From Clavelina lepadiformis (Eukaryota > Chordata > Ascidiacea > Aplousobranchia > Clavelinidae): a stretch of DNA of 64,000 nucleotides. Location: assembly GCF_947623445.1 (NCBI RefSeq), contig NC_135247.1, positions 13,332,501 through 13,396,500 on the forward strand, written 5' to 3'. A program made the position numbers and the translations under genes. The notes beneath the pieces were generated by a model. The model searched no databases and was not told where the DNA came from. It saw nothing but the letters and a program-made list of their open reading frames with translations. How positions within the stretch are numbered: position 1 is the first letter of the stretch; each line of letters opens with the position of its first letter. Below, piece after piece: positions 22,831 through 35,279 of this stretch.

Positions 22831-23089
22831 AAACTAGGCTATTTGTCTGCCTAACGAATACAAAAAACGACTGATTTCCAAATTTCATCAATAAACGATA
22901 TTTTAAATATGAAAAACAGTCCACAAAAACGGTACCAAAACACAAATAACCTATAGGCCTATGTTGTAAGCCTAGTAGGCCTACCGATATTGTTATAACA
23001 TTGCAGCATGGTACCGGTATTGTGTTTATAAATGGCAGGGCAGCCAGTTGCCTATGTACAGGCCTGCAGCTATTTTGATCTCAATAAAA

Positions 23090-23465
23090 CCACTGGTTTC
23101 CAACGTTTTACTACTTGCGGACCTCTAGCTGCAATAATGCCTTCCTCAATGAACCCCAACTTTGAGAATTGTTATACTTAATAGACCCGACAGCCGACTG
23201 GAAAGTACGGCTGTGTTTGACAAGAAATCGTCCGTGCAAAGACGCAAATTTTGACGTGATGTCGTACACTAAAGCCGCAAACCAGTTTTTCTTTCTTTAC
23301 TTATTATAAATTGGTGTGAAGATATAAAAGTTGGCATGTATTTTTAATGAATCTCGTGTGTGCAGCTTCCACACTTTCCACTCATGTTTATAAGCTATTT
23401 GTGAGGAGTTAAAAGTCTAACTCACGGACCCACTGCGCCCGTGGACCCCACTTTGGGAACCACTG
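23090..23465. mobile_element. hAT-type MITE
   Basis: Left end CCACTGGTTTCCAACG, right end CTTTGGGAACCACTG, the familiar short hAT termini. Target duplication is CAATAAAA at 23082-23089 and CAATAACA at 23466-23473 (7 of 8). Non-coding, upstream of ZZZ3. Confidence 0.75.
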
Positions 23466-23810
23466 CAATAACAGTTTCGTCTTTTAGTTTTACCAATTAG
23501 GTCTACCAATTTGTTTTGTCATGGTATCATGCATTATTTGGTTTTAATTTGGATTCTCATAGAAGTTAAGGACAAAAGTTTGGCATCTGATAAACTGAAA
23601 TATTTTAATTTTACAAACGTCTGTTTTAGTCTTGTAACTGTTAATATTATTCTTAATTTTATTTTTATTGTGTAGTGCTGTAAGTTTGGTGACATAATTA
23701 GCATAATGTTAAGTTGTTCACACAGCTAAATTTATAAAAAGTGTATAACATTTGATTGTACCTTCAGGCTTTAGAATACATTTCTGAACACTTTTGGTGA
23801 AATAGTATAC

Positions 23811-23828
23811 ATGGCCTTCATATCATGA
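23811..23828 (+). promoter_or_regulatory. Candidate uORF overlapping the ZZZ3 start codon
   Basis: ATG at 23811 opens a five-codon frame (MAFIS) whose TGA at 23826-23828 overlaps the ZZZ3 ATG at 23825 as ATGA. Termination-reinitiation or start-site competition is possible. A possible acceptor (ACCTTCAG|G) at 23767 would put both ATGs in the first coding exon. Function is inference only. Confidence 0.4.
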
Positions 23829-26800
23829 AACCATCAAAGGGTTCTACAGTCTTTCAGAGAACAAAGAGACATTCTGGTTGTTGTGCTGCACAGGACTCTA
23901 GTCCAATTAAGCAAGCTGGCAGTGTTGCTGCAAGGACTCGATCCAGTAGCAGTGTAGATACAAGCTGCATGCAAAGATCAACTCGCAGCACTCCAAGCCA
24001 AGCATTTTTTGAACTTCAATATCACTCCAAAAGATCGTTGCAAGGTGGATTTTTTAGTTATAGTTCGGAAGTTACTAATATTTTATTAAATTACAATATG
24101 ATTAATAATAGTACTGTCTGAGCCAAAAGAAGACCAAAGAGTGGATTTAACTCTCGCGTGCTATAAGCAACTTCTGTAAATAAACTTCGTAATGTCTAGT
24201 TTAACCAATTCAACTTTGTGATGAATAACAATGCGTAAATCATTCACCCTTAAAGCTTTAGCTTAAACATCTTCAATAAAAATGTTGCATGGTTGTAGTA
24301 TCAACTTCTGATTAATAAAACTCAACTAAATGACGGCTAAACTTCTTGTTAATAAAATGTTTTCTACTGTTTTGGATCTTGGTAACCATACTATGTATCA
24401 ATTGAAAAGCCTAGGACACATCATATTTTTATGACGTAATGTTACTTGACCCATTGTTAACCATGGTCAATCAATGTAACAGTAGACCAAAGCAAAAATG
24501 TTCATCTTAAAAATTGCCCCAAAGATACGAATTATTTGATACAGTCAAACGTTTGTTTCCCAACCATAATTAAAACTATGTATAAGCATAAAACAATTCA
24601 TTGAAAATGAAACGAAAAAAATAATTTTCTTTTAATCTTTTTGCACTGTAACTTGGCGATTGCCATGTTCTCAGATATTTCCAGCAAATCACCTTTGATA
24701 GCGTCTTCACTAAAGAGCACTTGTTTCAACTATGCCAGTGGTTCTTAATCTATTTTTTTGCCATGACCCAAAATCTTATCTGTGGAAGCTGTGGCGACCC
24801 AAGTTGAATTTTGAGTACATTGTACTTATTTTGGAGGCCTCTCGCATATTATATAGAATAGAACAGATATAGAAATATCCACTTTCAGTGTAGTCGCCAG
24901 GACCCATTTTCGAAGGCTCCGCAACCCAGGAGTTATGAACCACTGAACTATTCTAAGAAATTCATTTTACATTTACAGTTTAACCAAAAGTAGATATAAT
25001 ATTTTTCTTGGGACAAGTTGGAAAAACAGGCTAGTTTACTTCATAAAACGCATTATGATAATGCGTTACATAACTACACAACTACGATAACGTTGTGCTG
25101 ATCTTACGCTCTCGTAGTGGGGAAATCCCCAACTTTCAATTTACCCCATTTTTATCATTTTCTTTTCAAAAATCAACGTCGATGCTAACAATGGTTGCTT
25201 ATGTGCAGTGGTCCTGGTGAACAATTCCAAATTCAAACAATACAAAAAATAAAAAAACTGAACGAAATGTTTGTGTCAGTTGGAACGTGCACAAAATTTA
25301 ACTTGGTAACCGGAGTGATGCTTGAGCATGAGAAATCATCACCAGGTTAAGTCGTGCAAAGACTTTCCTCAGTCTGAAGATTATGATACCATACTATAAT
25401 ATGGTGGATAATAAAACTTGTGGCCATTCAGGTGCCAGATACCGGGTTTTACCGATGTATCAGTCCCTCTCAAACATCGGCATCTACCGATACATCCATT
25501 TTCCGAAAATCAGTTCCAGAAAAAAGTCAAAGGTTATACAAAACATCGACCGATGAAATGGCAAAAAAGAACCAGTGCCATTGCATCGGTAAAGTTGCCG
25601 ATATATCGATTTTCCGATGTTTGACATCGGCATCGGTACATCTATAGTTTAAATGGAGTCTCATTCAGTGACATTTGGAAAGGATGACAGCTCTAATCTT
25701 GCTGTTTATGAACAAAATACTCCTAAATAATTTTTTAGAGCAAATTCCTCCATATGTCCGTACAATATATCCAGATGTCCTCCTGTCTACTCTTGCCTTT
25801 CATTTTTCTTGCTAAGCAAGTAGCATAGTACATAAAATGGCGGAGGCAAATTTGTCACAGAAATACCAGTTTAGAGGATTCTCAAGGTAGCCTGGTAATA
25901 ATTATGCCACAGTTGTTTGCAGGGGTATATATGGTAATAACTTGATATTAAATCTCCGTAGTTGTAAGAAGCACCCTACGTAGGGTTGTAGTGGAGGAGC
26001 ATTGTAATTGAGCTTGTTCAAGTAAACATGGTTTTTCTTTTGATCGTTGCATTCATTTTTGTTTGGCATATAGTCAATATCTTAACTGTAACTATATGAC
26101 ACCTCACAGTATGACACTTAAATTGCTTGATCGTGTCCCAACGCACGTACCATATTTCTTGGTTTATGTGCCGCTAATATTGTCAAGTAGCTGGCTAAGA
26201 AATTCCGAAAAATGTTAGACCTGCACTGTTTTGGATAAAACACTTACGATAAACAGTGTGGAGTTAAAGGCAGAGTACAATATTTTTAATCGAGAATCAA
26301 ACATGTGTATTGAACACTTACATTTTGCTTGTATGATTTGAATTGATGATGACCTCATTAAGTTAAACTCTTTTGGCAGATATCCAACTTACATACTGTC
26401 ATTTGTGTGTATATTACATATTCATGTGCAAGGTTGGCAAGTAGAGAAAAATGGCAAAGGATTGGTTTTGGCAAACATCGAATTTGCATCTGTCTACAAA
26501 TTTATTTGAAAACATTCATTGCTCTTAACTGAACCTTCCAATTTGCTACATGTTTGACTTATCCAAAATTTCTCTTGGATAATTTTTATTTTTCATCAAC
26601 TAAAATCTTCTGGTAAATATGATTTGCACCTTGTGATTACCAGGGCAAAGGCGCGGATGTGATTGAGCTTTTTTAGTACAAAATATCTATTTGTGTACGG
26701 CTACGGCGCAATGGAGTTTTGCAACGTCAGTTTCCTAAAAATGCATCAATCTGAACGACCGCTGATGCTATAAACTTATCTGTCCAACTAATGTTAATTC

Positions 26801-29800
26801 ATTGTTTTCGTTCATAATGGCAGCAACTACAGTTTGACAAATGATAAAATCATTCATATATATTGTGTTGCACAGCCCGGTGACGGTCAGTAAACGGTGC
26901 TATAATCTGTTGTGTATCTGGTTGCAATTTTTGTGAAAATTTGTCACCCCGACGTAAACAAGTCTTTCCAGTTCCTGACTGACAAACAGACGGACTGACT
27001 GAGTAAATCACACATACATATAGATAGATGGATATTTTATGTTCTGGTGATTTTTACCAAGTTTCTTGTGATTGTTTAGACAGTGAAAGTGATAAGAATC
27101 CAAAGCGTAGAAGCAAACGTTCTTCAACATGTTCTTCCTCATCAAGCATGTCTTCAGAAGTTGAACTTTCAATAAATACAGCATCAACCCCTTGCAAAAA
27201 AATATTTATAAAGCCTTCACCTCAATTAATTAATAATCTTGAAAAAGGTATATATGAATGTGACTATTTCAAAATATAGTATGTATTAATATTAATTTAC
27301 ATTAATATTTGCAATGACATGAAATTTTCAAGGTTTTACGAAATTTACAATTGATATTATGTGGTTTTACTGGAATTACAATATTTGGCATAAAAGCCTG
27401 ACCAAATAAACTCTTGCGCAACTCATATGATTTGTTTGAACTTTCATAATTATTGTGTGCCTTTAGACACCAACTTTGGAAACCTACAATCAGATGACAT
27501 ATCAGTTATACAAACAAATAATAGTACCTCAATAAATGTTGATTTAAATTCGTGCCATCTTAATGGACTCTGTAATTCTCACTCTGAATTGTTTAATTGC
27601 AATGGAAATGGAGTGCAGCCCAACCAAGATCAACATAAAGACAAACCAATGGTTGTAAATGGACACAATGGCGCTGAACATAAAAGCAGAAATAAATTTG
27701 AATGGTCAGATGCCAAATATGCTATCCCAAATAGTAAAAGTTCTGTTCCTAAAGAGAATGGTCATCAAAAACTTTCGAACATTGAAGCCTGTGAAATATC
27801 TACAAATGATGATTCTTACACTTGTAGCACACTGCTAAAAAAGTCTTCCAGAAAGCGACATCTTTCTGAAGTAAGCTTACAGAGTTTGGGTAATTTGTGA
27901 ATGAAGTTAAACTGTAATATTAAAGGCAAATGTATTATTCTTCATGTCGTTGTTTACATGTATCCCTTCAAAATATGTAGTTAGTCATACAACTAAGATA
28001 AATTACGCTTTATTACAGCAGATACCTCAAACCTTGCGGAGAAATCGTCGGTTATCAGAACGTGGAGAAATGGCATCAGTAGTGGAGTTCTTATTCAAAC
28101 AGACAAAAAGCCTTTGTACCAGGTTTGTTTTGACTGTTATGCATTTCAGTATACAATTTAGCTCAACTTAGTTGGTGTGGTGTTACTTTTGGCTTGCAAT
28201 TACGCATGCTTCAAGCCAGGTTCTCTGCTGCACAAGATTCTTGTTAAATGTCATGGCCAAGCAGCATTTAAAGATGCTTGCCTCTGTTCAGTGGTTTTAG
28301 GAAGTGCCAAACTTGGACAATATGCACTGTCTCAATAGTAAGAATTCAAACGAAAACAGACTGTGCAGAACTCTGTCTCATAGCTAATGAATTGACATAC
28401 CGGTAACAGAGCAGCGCCATACTTGTTGTAGAGTAAAATCATTTTTTTGGTGAAATCCCACCCCATCTCATTGGCCAGAGTTTTTTTGACAACTGTTAAT
28501 AGCTAATTATCTACATAGACTTGTTGTCATTATAGTGTACATACATGACAACGAAAATGTTAACTTTGTTGCAAAAATTGTTTGGTCCAAAAACTATCCA
28601 ATTACTCCTCTGTACTCATATGAATATTTAAGAGGCATCTAAAATGCATACAAAAGGGACAGGTTGCTTGCATAACTTTCATTCTGTCTCTTTCAGGGAA
28701 GCAACTGACTCACATCCTCAAACTTCATTCAAAAACTGTAATTCTTCATTTGGTAACCACCTTGCTGAAGTGCAATATTTAAATAATGGATACTTAGTGG
28801 AAGAAGCTTCGGTTACTGCTGAAAACACATCCGATCACGAAGCTAACTGCGACGTTTCTGAGAGTATGAATTCAAAAGATACAGACTCCAAAACACATTC
28901 CATCCAAACCCCAAACAAAAATAATATGTTTATGTCAAAAGAGCAAAATCACTGTGATCTTGACAGAAATTCAGACAAGGTGAACTCAATGTAACCAGCA
29001 TGAACTAAAACAAATGAAAAACACTTATAATTTGCATACTTGAAGTAATTTCCAGTTTTTTTATTTTGTATTTAAAGGAAAGTGAAAGTGAAGGTGAAGA
29101 TAACCAATGCGTAAAACCACGGAAGAGATCTCTACGGAGTTCTGGCATTAAATGCCAGCCTGATTATTATGCATTGAGCTTGAATTTAATGATTCATAGG
29201 CCAAGGAAGGCTAAGCAGGCATCTACTGGTATGTCTTCAGACTGATAGCGAACAAAATTTACAAGGCTGTATGCAGTGAATTTGGTAGATCCACAAAATG
29301 CCTCAGGAAATTATTGAGATAAAATGTTTTGTTATATTTATTAGTATACATGAAAACATGATAGGTAAGTTTATTAACAAACCACAAGGAATTACTAAGA
29401 TTTGTTTTTTGTGAAATATGTAATAGTTGGTTGGTTAGGATAATATTGGCTCACGCATTTACATTAACACAACTTGTGGTAAGTAAGCTGTTTGATATTT
29501 TTTATAGAACATGATGAAAATCTTTCTGTTGTAAAACTTGATGCTGGGACTGAGGAAATTACACTAATAGATGATAAATCTGATAAACAGGAAAATCATC
29601 AGGAAGTTGATAAGCTTACTCTAAAACCTGTTGACACTGCTGATGCTACCCAAGTCACAGAAACTGCAAAAACTGAAAACACACAAACCGTGTCATTTCA
29701 AAAAAGTAAACATGTTCAAAACAATCATGTTGCTATAACTCCTCCCACTGCCACTGCTTCCCAAAGTGGTGTGAGTAATATATTAAATTCTCGAAGACGA

Positions 29801-32800
29801 GTGTGTGGACGAGGAAGGGGTCGCTATCATGGAAGAAGTCTACATAGAATAACACAAGAAAGTGATGTTCTTGAATCTTCACAATTATTCGATGAAGAAC
29901 CACCCAGTGGCCCCGATGCATACTATTTTGAATCAGACCATGTTGCCTTAAAACAAAATGAAGAGTAAGCACATATTTTTATTTAGTAAGATAGGTGTTC
30001 TGAACTGATAAGTTTTAGTTGTTTTCAATTTTTACAATCATTTTATAACCAGTTATGTTTAGCAAAAAATATCGTATATCATGTGATCTATTTCTGCATG
30101 CAACTCATATTTTTTCACTTAGTTACCATAACGTGCTGCGCATTGCATCGCTTTTGGAAGCACAAAGGAAGCAAGCTTTAGCAGATATTCAAAGCCTGAA
30201 AACAAAGCTACATGAAGGGCTTGACAATCCCATAGGCTTTGTAGATATATTGCAAAGACAGGTTGGTGTATAAGAAAAAGATGCAACTATCTTGTATGGA
30301 ATTCAGTGTATAGAAAATCAATCAATGTACATATACAAATGTGTAGGACCTTTTCAATTATTCTCTGTTCAGCACAATGTGTATATTTTTGAAGGTGGAC
30401 GTGCACTTGCCTAAAAATCTGATAGTACCATCAATTCCAGAGATTGATTGGTCCAAATATACCTCACAGTTCGGTACGTTTGATCATGTCTTCTCTTCAC
30501 AAAAGGTGTCTTCAAAACCATTCACTAGACGAAAAAAGATTAATTTTTCTTCTGGTGCAATACAGGTATATTTTATAAAATTATTAATTTAAGTTTTTGG
30601 AGTAGCACACCGTCGTAGACACTGAAATCGAACGTGGGAGTGTAAAGTCACACTACGCCTTTATGCTTCGGAGCAGAAAATGTCACATGCTATGCGGGGA
30701 AGTTTGCAATGTGTGTTACCTTAGTCCCATTCGCAGCAATATCTGCACATTCTGAATGAACATTGCTCTATCTGCAACTGCAACCACAGTTTGAAACACA
30801 GCCAAACTTCATCTATGTTTCTAGTTTACAAGATGGGGTTGCTATGCATACATTTTTTTGGAAAAATTTGATATTAGGCGCTCACTTTGCAAACTTCTCA
30901 GTTTGGTCACATCCCTTGATAAAGTGAAACTAACATCACTCCAATTATGTGTCCGGTGCCACTTGAGGTACCTTTTTATATCCACCATGTTTTAACTTCC
31001 AACTTATTCAAACATTAACAAAACAATTGCAGCAATACCAATACAGGCAATAAATGAATTATTTTATTAAGCATTGTCATAGATCTGTGAATATCTTGGC
31101 TAAACATGTAAACATGTTCAATAAAATTTTGAAATATACTTTTGTTAGGTTGTTGTAGTTTTATATCTACAGCAATGTTAAATAAAATGAAATTTAGTTT
31201 TAGTTATTACGATACAGTTCTTAATGTACCGCCAGATCAATAGATAATAATTAATTAATCAGTCTTTGAGTGGCTTCTCTTTTTTACTGAAAGTAGGTCA
31301 AAAACCCAACCACTTTTCCTTAATTACCTGTACATATGTACCGCTTATGGTTTTTCAACATTTTTATTGCAATTGCTACCGTGCCTGATCAACAGAAAAA
31401 GTAAAAGCACGAAAGAATGATGGCATAAATTACTTGCTTAATGCAAGCTGTTGAGCTCATGTAAAAAAACTTAAAACTTTAAGCGTTTTACTGGGTGGTC
31501 AATAGTGGTCATATTTGTAAACAAAAAAAATGGTTTTGCACTAATTCCCCCCCAAACAGCCTATACACATATACAATGACATTGGTTGTTGTTGTACAAT
31601 GTTTTTAATTTAACATTTCACACTTCAAGTTTTTAATCTTCCGCTTATTTTATGCGAGATTAAGCAGATTTTGTTTATTCTATTATTAATTATGTTGAAG
31701 AATACTACCTTGTCATTATTATTGTCCTTTTGCATATTTGCAGGTTTCCGAAAATTCTTCAACTACTTCAAATGTACGTAATAAATAGCTGCATACAAGT
31801 GTGGTGCATTTATATATAGACTATTACTTGATGTAGGTGAAATAGATTAAAGCAATAACAGTGAAAGCTGTTTAATCCAAGCTGAAATGTCCATTAAATT
31901 GGCTGGTTGTCAAAATTAGTAAAATTCTTAATTATTTGCATTTTGCATTGGGGTTTTAGAAGCGATTTGTCAGGGCAGATTAAACTATTTTGAAAACAAA
32001 TTAAAATTAAACAAACTATTAAACAAATCTAAATCTCAGTGGTTAATTGTATTTATTTTCATGATCATTTTTGTTTTCAAAGTGCAAATGTACCTTTTCA
32101 ACAATTCAAAGTAAAAATTTATTGCCTTAAGTATAAATATTACATTTAAGGTCACTGATGCATATCATCAACTCGCGTACTTATGCCATTTATAGAGTAT
32201 TTCAAAAAGCCGTTCACAAACCTTCAAAAAGTCATGGAGTGTAGAAGAACAAAGAAAATTAGAAGAACTTTTGCTGAAGTATCCACAAGAAGCAGTTGAA
32301 TTTCATAGGTATTGATAAAACAGTTAAATATGGTCATTTATTATCAATTTTCTTGCAGAATTAATGAGATTTAATTAATATATTGGAAGCTTGTACCTAA
32401 TTTAAATCATATATCTTGTATAAGTTTTAACTTCGTATTCCGGTAATGTGTTTTTAAGTATTAGTGCAGTGTTTTTTGTATGCAAAGTTGTAGTAATAGC
32501 TTTTTTTACCTTCTTAACATGTTATGACCATCTCGCCACGATATGTTTATCAAGCTTGTTTTACATACCTGCTGCTTGTGCATTTAGTTGAACTTGTTTA
32601 ACTTTCTTTACGTATGTAGCATAGCAATAGTGTGTTCTTCTGCATCATACCAGCGTAAGTTGTAATCACCAGCCGTTTCACTGTGTTTTAAGTTTTTTGC
32701 ATGTACTATTTTTCATGGTATATAATCGTTTATGTTTAACTGTTAGATTTCGAAAAATCGCTGCTGAACTGGGTGGCCGGACTCCACTACAAGTTCAGTC

Positions 32801-35279
32801 TCGTGTTCAGAAATACTTCATAAAACTTGCAAAAGCAGGCCTGCCTATACCTGGTCGAATGCCTCGCATAGATCGCTTACAGAGTTGTAAACCAAGGCAT
32901 TTGCACAAGGTAAGTTAGTATTTAGGCTTCCATCATATACATTGGTTTCTTATTATGCAATTTGGGCGTAATCATTAACTCCTTGCACCACAGCATCGTT
33001 CTCATCCTCAAGCTTCCTTAACTCGGATCTCTACTTTCTTCACTGACTTTCATGTTCCAGTCCGAATGCAAGACGGTGATGATGATAATAGCCGTATGCC
33101 AAGTAATGGTCCGGCTGAAGATGATGATGGAGGTTGGGAGACTATTAAATCAGAGCAAGTGTCGGTGAGTAGATAAATTTTAGATTTCATCAGCTGGGGC
33201 AATATTGAAACCAATAAGTTTTAATATTAATGCTCAATGATTTTGTCACATTTGCAGAAACATTTATACTTGTTTGGTTTAGGACGAGGAAGATGTACCC
33301 AATGAGCTAAGGTATTCTGATGAATACTTGGAAATATTAAGATTGAAACGAAAGCGACAAGGACAGCTTCGATTGTTTGATACCAATGGTAACCAGCTAT
33401 TAGCTCAGCATTATGGTTACCAGGTACTAAATTAAGCATTGTTTCAAATTTTTTTGATCTTTTGTCATTTTACCTGGCATAAGTCTGTTTGACTGCTCAT
33501 AAGTAATTTATACCTTATTTTCATAGTGTGATGTTTGTCAATGTGAACCAATCAGAGGTTTGCGGTACCACTGCATCGACTGCCCAAGTGAAAGTTCTGT
33601 GGACTTGTGTCAATCTTGCATTAGAAACCAGAGGTATAACATGCTTTTAACTTTATTATTGGTTATAACTAGGGCGATTATTTTTTGACATGTCAAAAAA
33701 AGTCATAAATTTGTCAAATTTACAGCGTTAGGTCAAAAATTGTCAAAATTGTTTAAAAAGTCAAAATTTTTTACCACGTCAAAATTGTTTACAAACTGCA
33801 TTTTCGTGGTGTCATAGAGGTTGCACTGTAGGTGAACTTGTCATTTTATATTGTACACCTTGCAGTCTACTTTATACTGTTGTAAATGGTCCATTGTCTA
33901 CTTATTGTGAACCTGCTCTTGCTTCGGTTTTGCTTTAGATTCTTCATCCATCTATAGTTTAGACCAGAGGTGACGAACTTGCGGCCCGCCAAACAATTTT
34001 GTGCGGCCCACCAAACGATTTGACAAACGCCCATACATGCAAGGCATATAGGACTTATAGGAAATTCAGGGTTGCCATACCGTCCGGAAAATTCCGGACA
34101 TGTCCGGAATTTAGGGTTAAATTTTGCGTCCGGGAGACCAGCAGTCTTGAACGAAGCGTCCGGTGAGACCAGCAGTCTTGAACTTTCTTTCACCTGTTTC
34201 TAATCTTTGCGCAATGCGATATCAAAAGCTGATAGCACAATTGAGTCGCAGCAGTATGTCTTCAATAGATTGCCGCACTCAATCGATGTATTTTTTGCGG
34301 CCGCGGGAGCAGCTAAAAATCTGCCAAATGAAGCGGTTGTGCTTGAATGCTAATTATTATGCAAAATGTTAAAAAAATTGTGCGGCCCGCTTGCTCAGCC
34401 GTAACTGACAAAGTGGCCCGCGTCATCGAATAGGTTCGTCACCCCTGGTTTAGACAAATGTATTGAACAGTTTTTGTTGTGTTTTAGTTGCAGTTTTTTG
34501 GCAGTGATTTGTAATTAGCTTATTTCACTTTTCAGAATAGGCTAGGTCTGTGTTCAGATTTTGGCCTTCTTTACTACAATAAATTTTAACTTTTTGTACA
34601 ATAATGCGTAATTTAACTACTTGAAATCTTCATACGTCAAAATTTGTCAAAAAAAAAGTTTTTTAATGTCAAAATTTTCAATTTTTAGGTCAAAAAATAA
34701 TCGCCTTAGTTATAACCTTGTTATATATACAGTTTTGTAAAGGTTAAATTGCAGGATAAGCAGCTTAATACTTGAATATAAGCTTTAATGTTGATGAAAT
34801 TGTTATTACTTGTAATGTTTGGCATTATGTTGTCTTAGATAAATTTGAACATTATTTTAAAGCTCATAGTAGTATTATTTGGAAAACAAATGATAAAATT
34901 TGTGGTACAGTACTTGATTGTTGTTCATAGATGTTTTTGTGTAAGTAAACAACTAAACATATTTTGGGAAAATACTTTAAATGAATTATCCTCATTTCAT
35001 GAAGTTACTTGCTGTTCTTAATCGTCATTGGTGTTATTTTGGAATGATACAAAAATTATTATCAAACTTTTGTGTTTCAGGCGTTATGAAACTGCGGTAC
35101 ATAAGGCAAATCATCGATTGGAACCTGTGTATGCCAGTGTAATAGAAACAGCAGAAAACACGCACAGCTTAACTGATTTTGAAAGCAGACCTTATGCTGA
35201 TGGCGATTACGTAAATGTTGCTACCTCCTGTGGTGAATATAATTACCTTGACTCAAATTATCTTCCTCAGTCAGGGTGA
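23825..35279 (+). CDS. ZZZ3: ZZ-type zinc finger-containing protein 3 (ATAC complex)
   Basis: Sixteen coding exons, all with GT-AG borders and consistent phase: 23825-24044, 27080-27247, 27467-27870, 28019-28122, 28697-28979, 29078-29228, 29508-29964, 30123-30261, 30395-30565, 31744-31773, 32196-32308, 32747-32909, 32994-33164, 33283-33423, 33527-33633, 35081-35279. They give about 1006 residues (human 903). The first 540 residues are low-complexity and Ser/Asn-rich. Family landmarks then follow in order: [15 protein letters not shown] and [10 protein letters not shown] around 580-640; [12 protein letters not shown]; a Myb/SANT domain at about 717-785 ([18 protein letters not shown] ... [13 protein letters not shown] ... 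[19 protein letters not shown]); a ZZ zinc finger at about 906-960 (CDVC, CIDC, CQSC, then HKANH); and the end [16 protein letters not shown]3 is a nuclear subunit of the ATAC acetyltransferase complex; its ZZ finger reads the histone H3 tail. Exon 4 has a NAGNAG acceptor, and the last intron houses two nested hAT elements. Exon 1 is the least certain exon. Confidence 0.93.
24736..24945. mobile_element. hAT-type MITE in ZZZ3 intron 1
   Basis: CAGTGGTTCTTAATC at the left and GTTATGAACCACTG at the right, with target duplication AACTATGC (24728-24735) and AACTATTC (24946-24953), 7 of 8. Interior rich in TGGCGACCC/GTCGCCAGGACCC complements. Only 210 bases. Confidence 0.85.
25195..25400 (+). repeat. 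tRNA-derived SINE, copy 4 (3' part)
   Basis: Contains GTCCTGGTGAACAATTC, an A-rich stretch, GTCAGTTGGAACGTGCAC, TTGGTAACCGGAG, GTGCAAAGACTTTCCTCAGTC and the tail ATGATACCATAC, in the same order as copy 1 read on the minus strand. The tRNA-like head is not evident. Confidence 0.6.
25435..25650. mobile_element. hAT-like fragment related to 15852-16584
   Basis: Shares CAGTTCCA.AAAA..G.CAAAGGTTA.ACAAAACAT-type sequence and the terminal block CGATTTTCCGATGTTTGACA and CATCGGTACATCTATAG with the right half of the element at 15852-16584. The two overlapping open frames at 25418-25647 are by-products. Confidence 0.6.
25651..27079. other. Rest of ZZZ3 intron 1
   Basis: AT-rich intron sequence ending in a good acceptor, TTGTGATTGTTTAG, at 27079. 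A short palindrome ACCCTACGTAGGGT lies near 25973. No gene seen. Confidence 0.5.
30566..31743. other. ZZZ3 intron 9
   Basis: About 1.2 kb of AT-rich intron with no recognisable repeat end or gene, followed by the tiny 30-nt exon 10. Confidence 0.5.
33670..34708. mobile_element. hAT element (outer) in the last ZZZ3 intron
   Basis: Termini TAGGGCGATTATTTTTTGAC and GTCAAAAAATAATCGCCTTA are near-perfect inverted complements, with an exact 8-bp target duplication GTTATAAC at 33662-33669 and 34709-34716. The duplicated octamer is itself a palindrome, so the apparent TIR extends beyond the true ends. Subterminal regions repeat GTCAAAATTTT. A second hAT element has inserted inside it. Confidence 0.88.
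33965..34447. mobile_element. hAT element (inner, nested)
   Basis: Starts CAGAGGTGACGAACTTGCGG and ends GGTTCGTCACCCCTG with an exact 8-bp target duplication GTTTAGAC (33957-33964, 34448-34455). GCGGCCCGCC near the left end and GTGCGGCCCGC near the right end are further matching subterminal pieces. An inner stretch CCGTCCGGAAAATTCCGGAC is self-complementary. The open frames 33867-34372 over it show no transposase motifs. It is younger than the outer element because it interrupts it. Confidence 0.92.

Noticed and set aside
33867-34372. Frames on both strands over the nested hAT element
   Set aside because: Explained by the inner element's GC-rich sequence; no transposase motifs.
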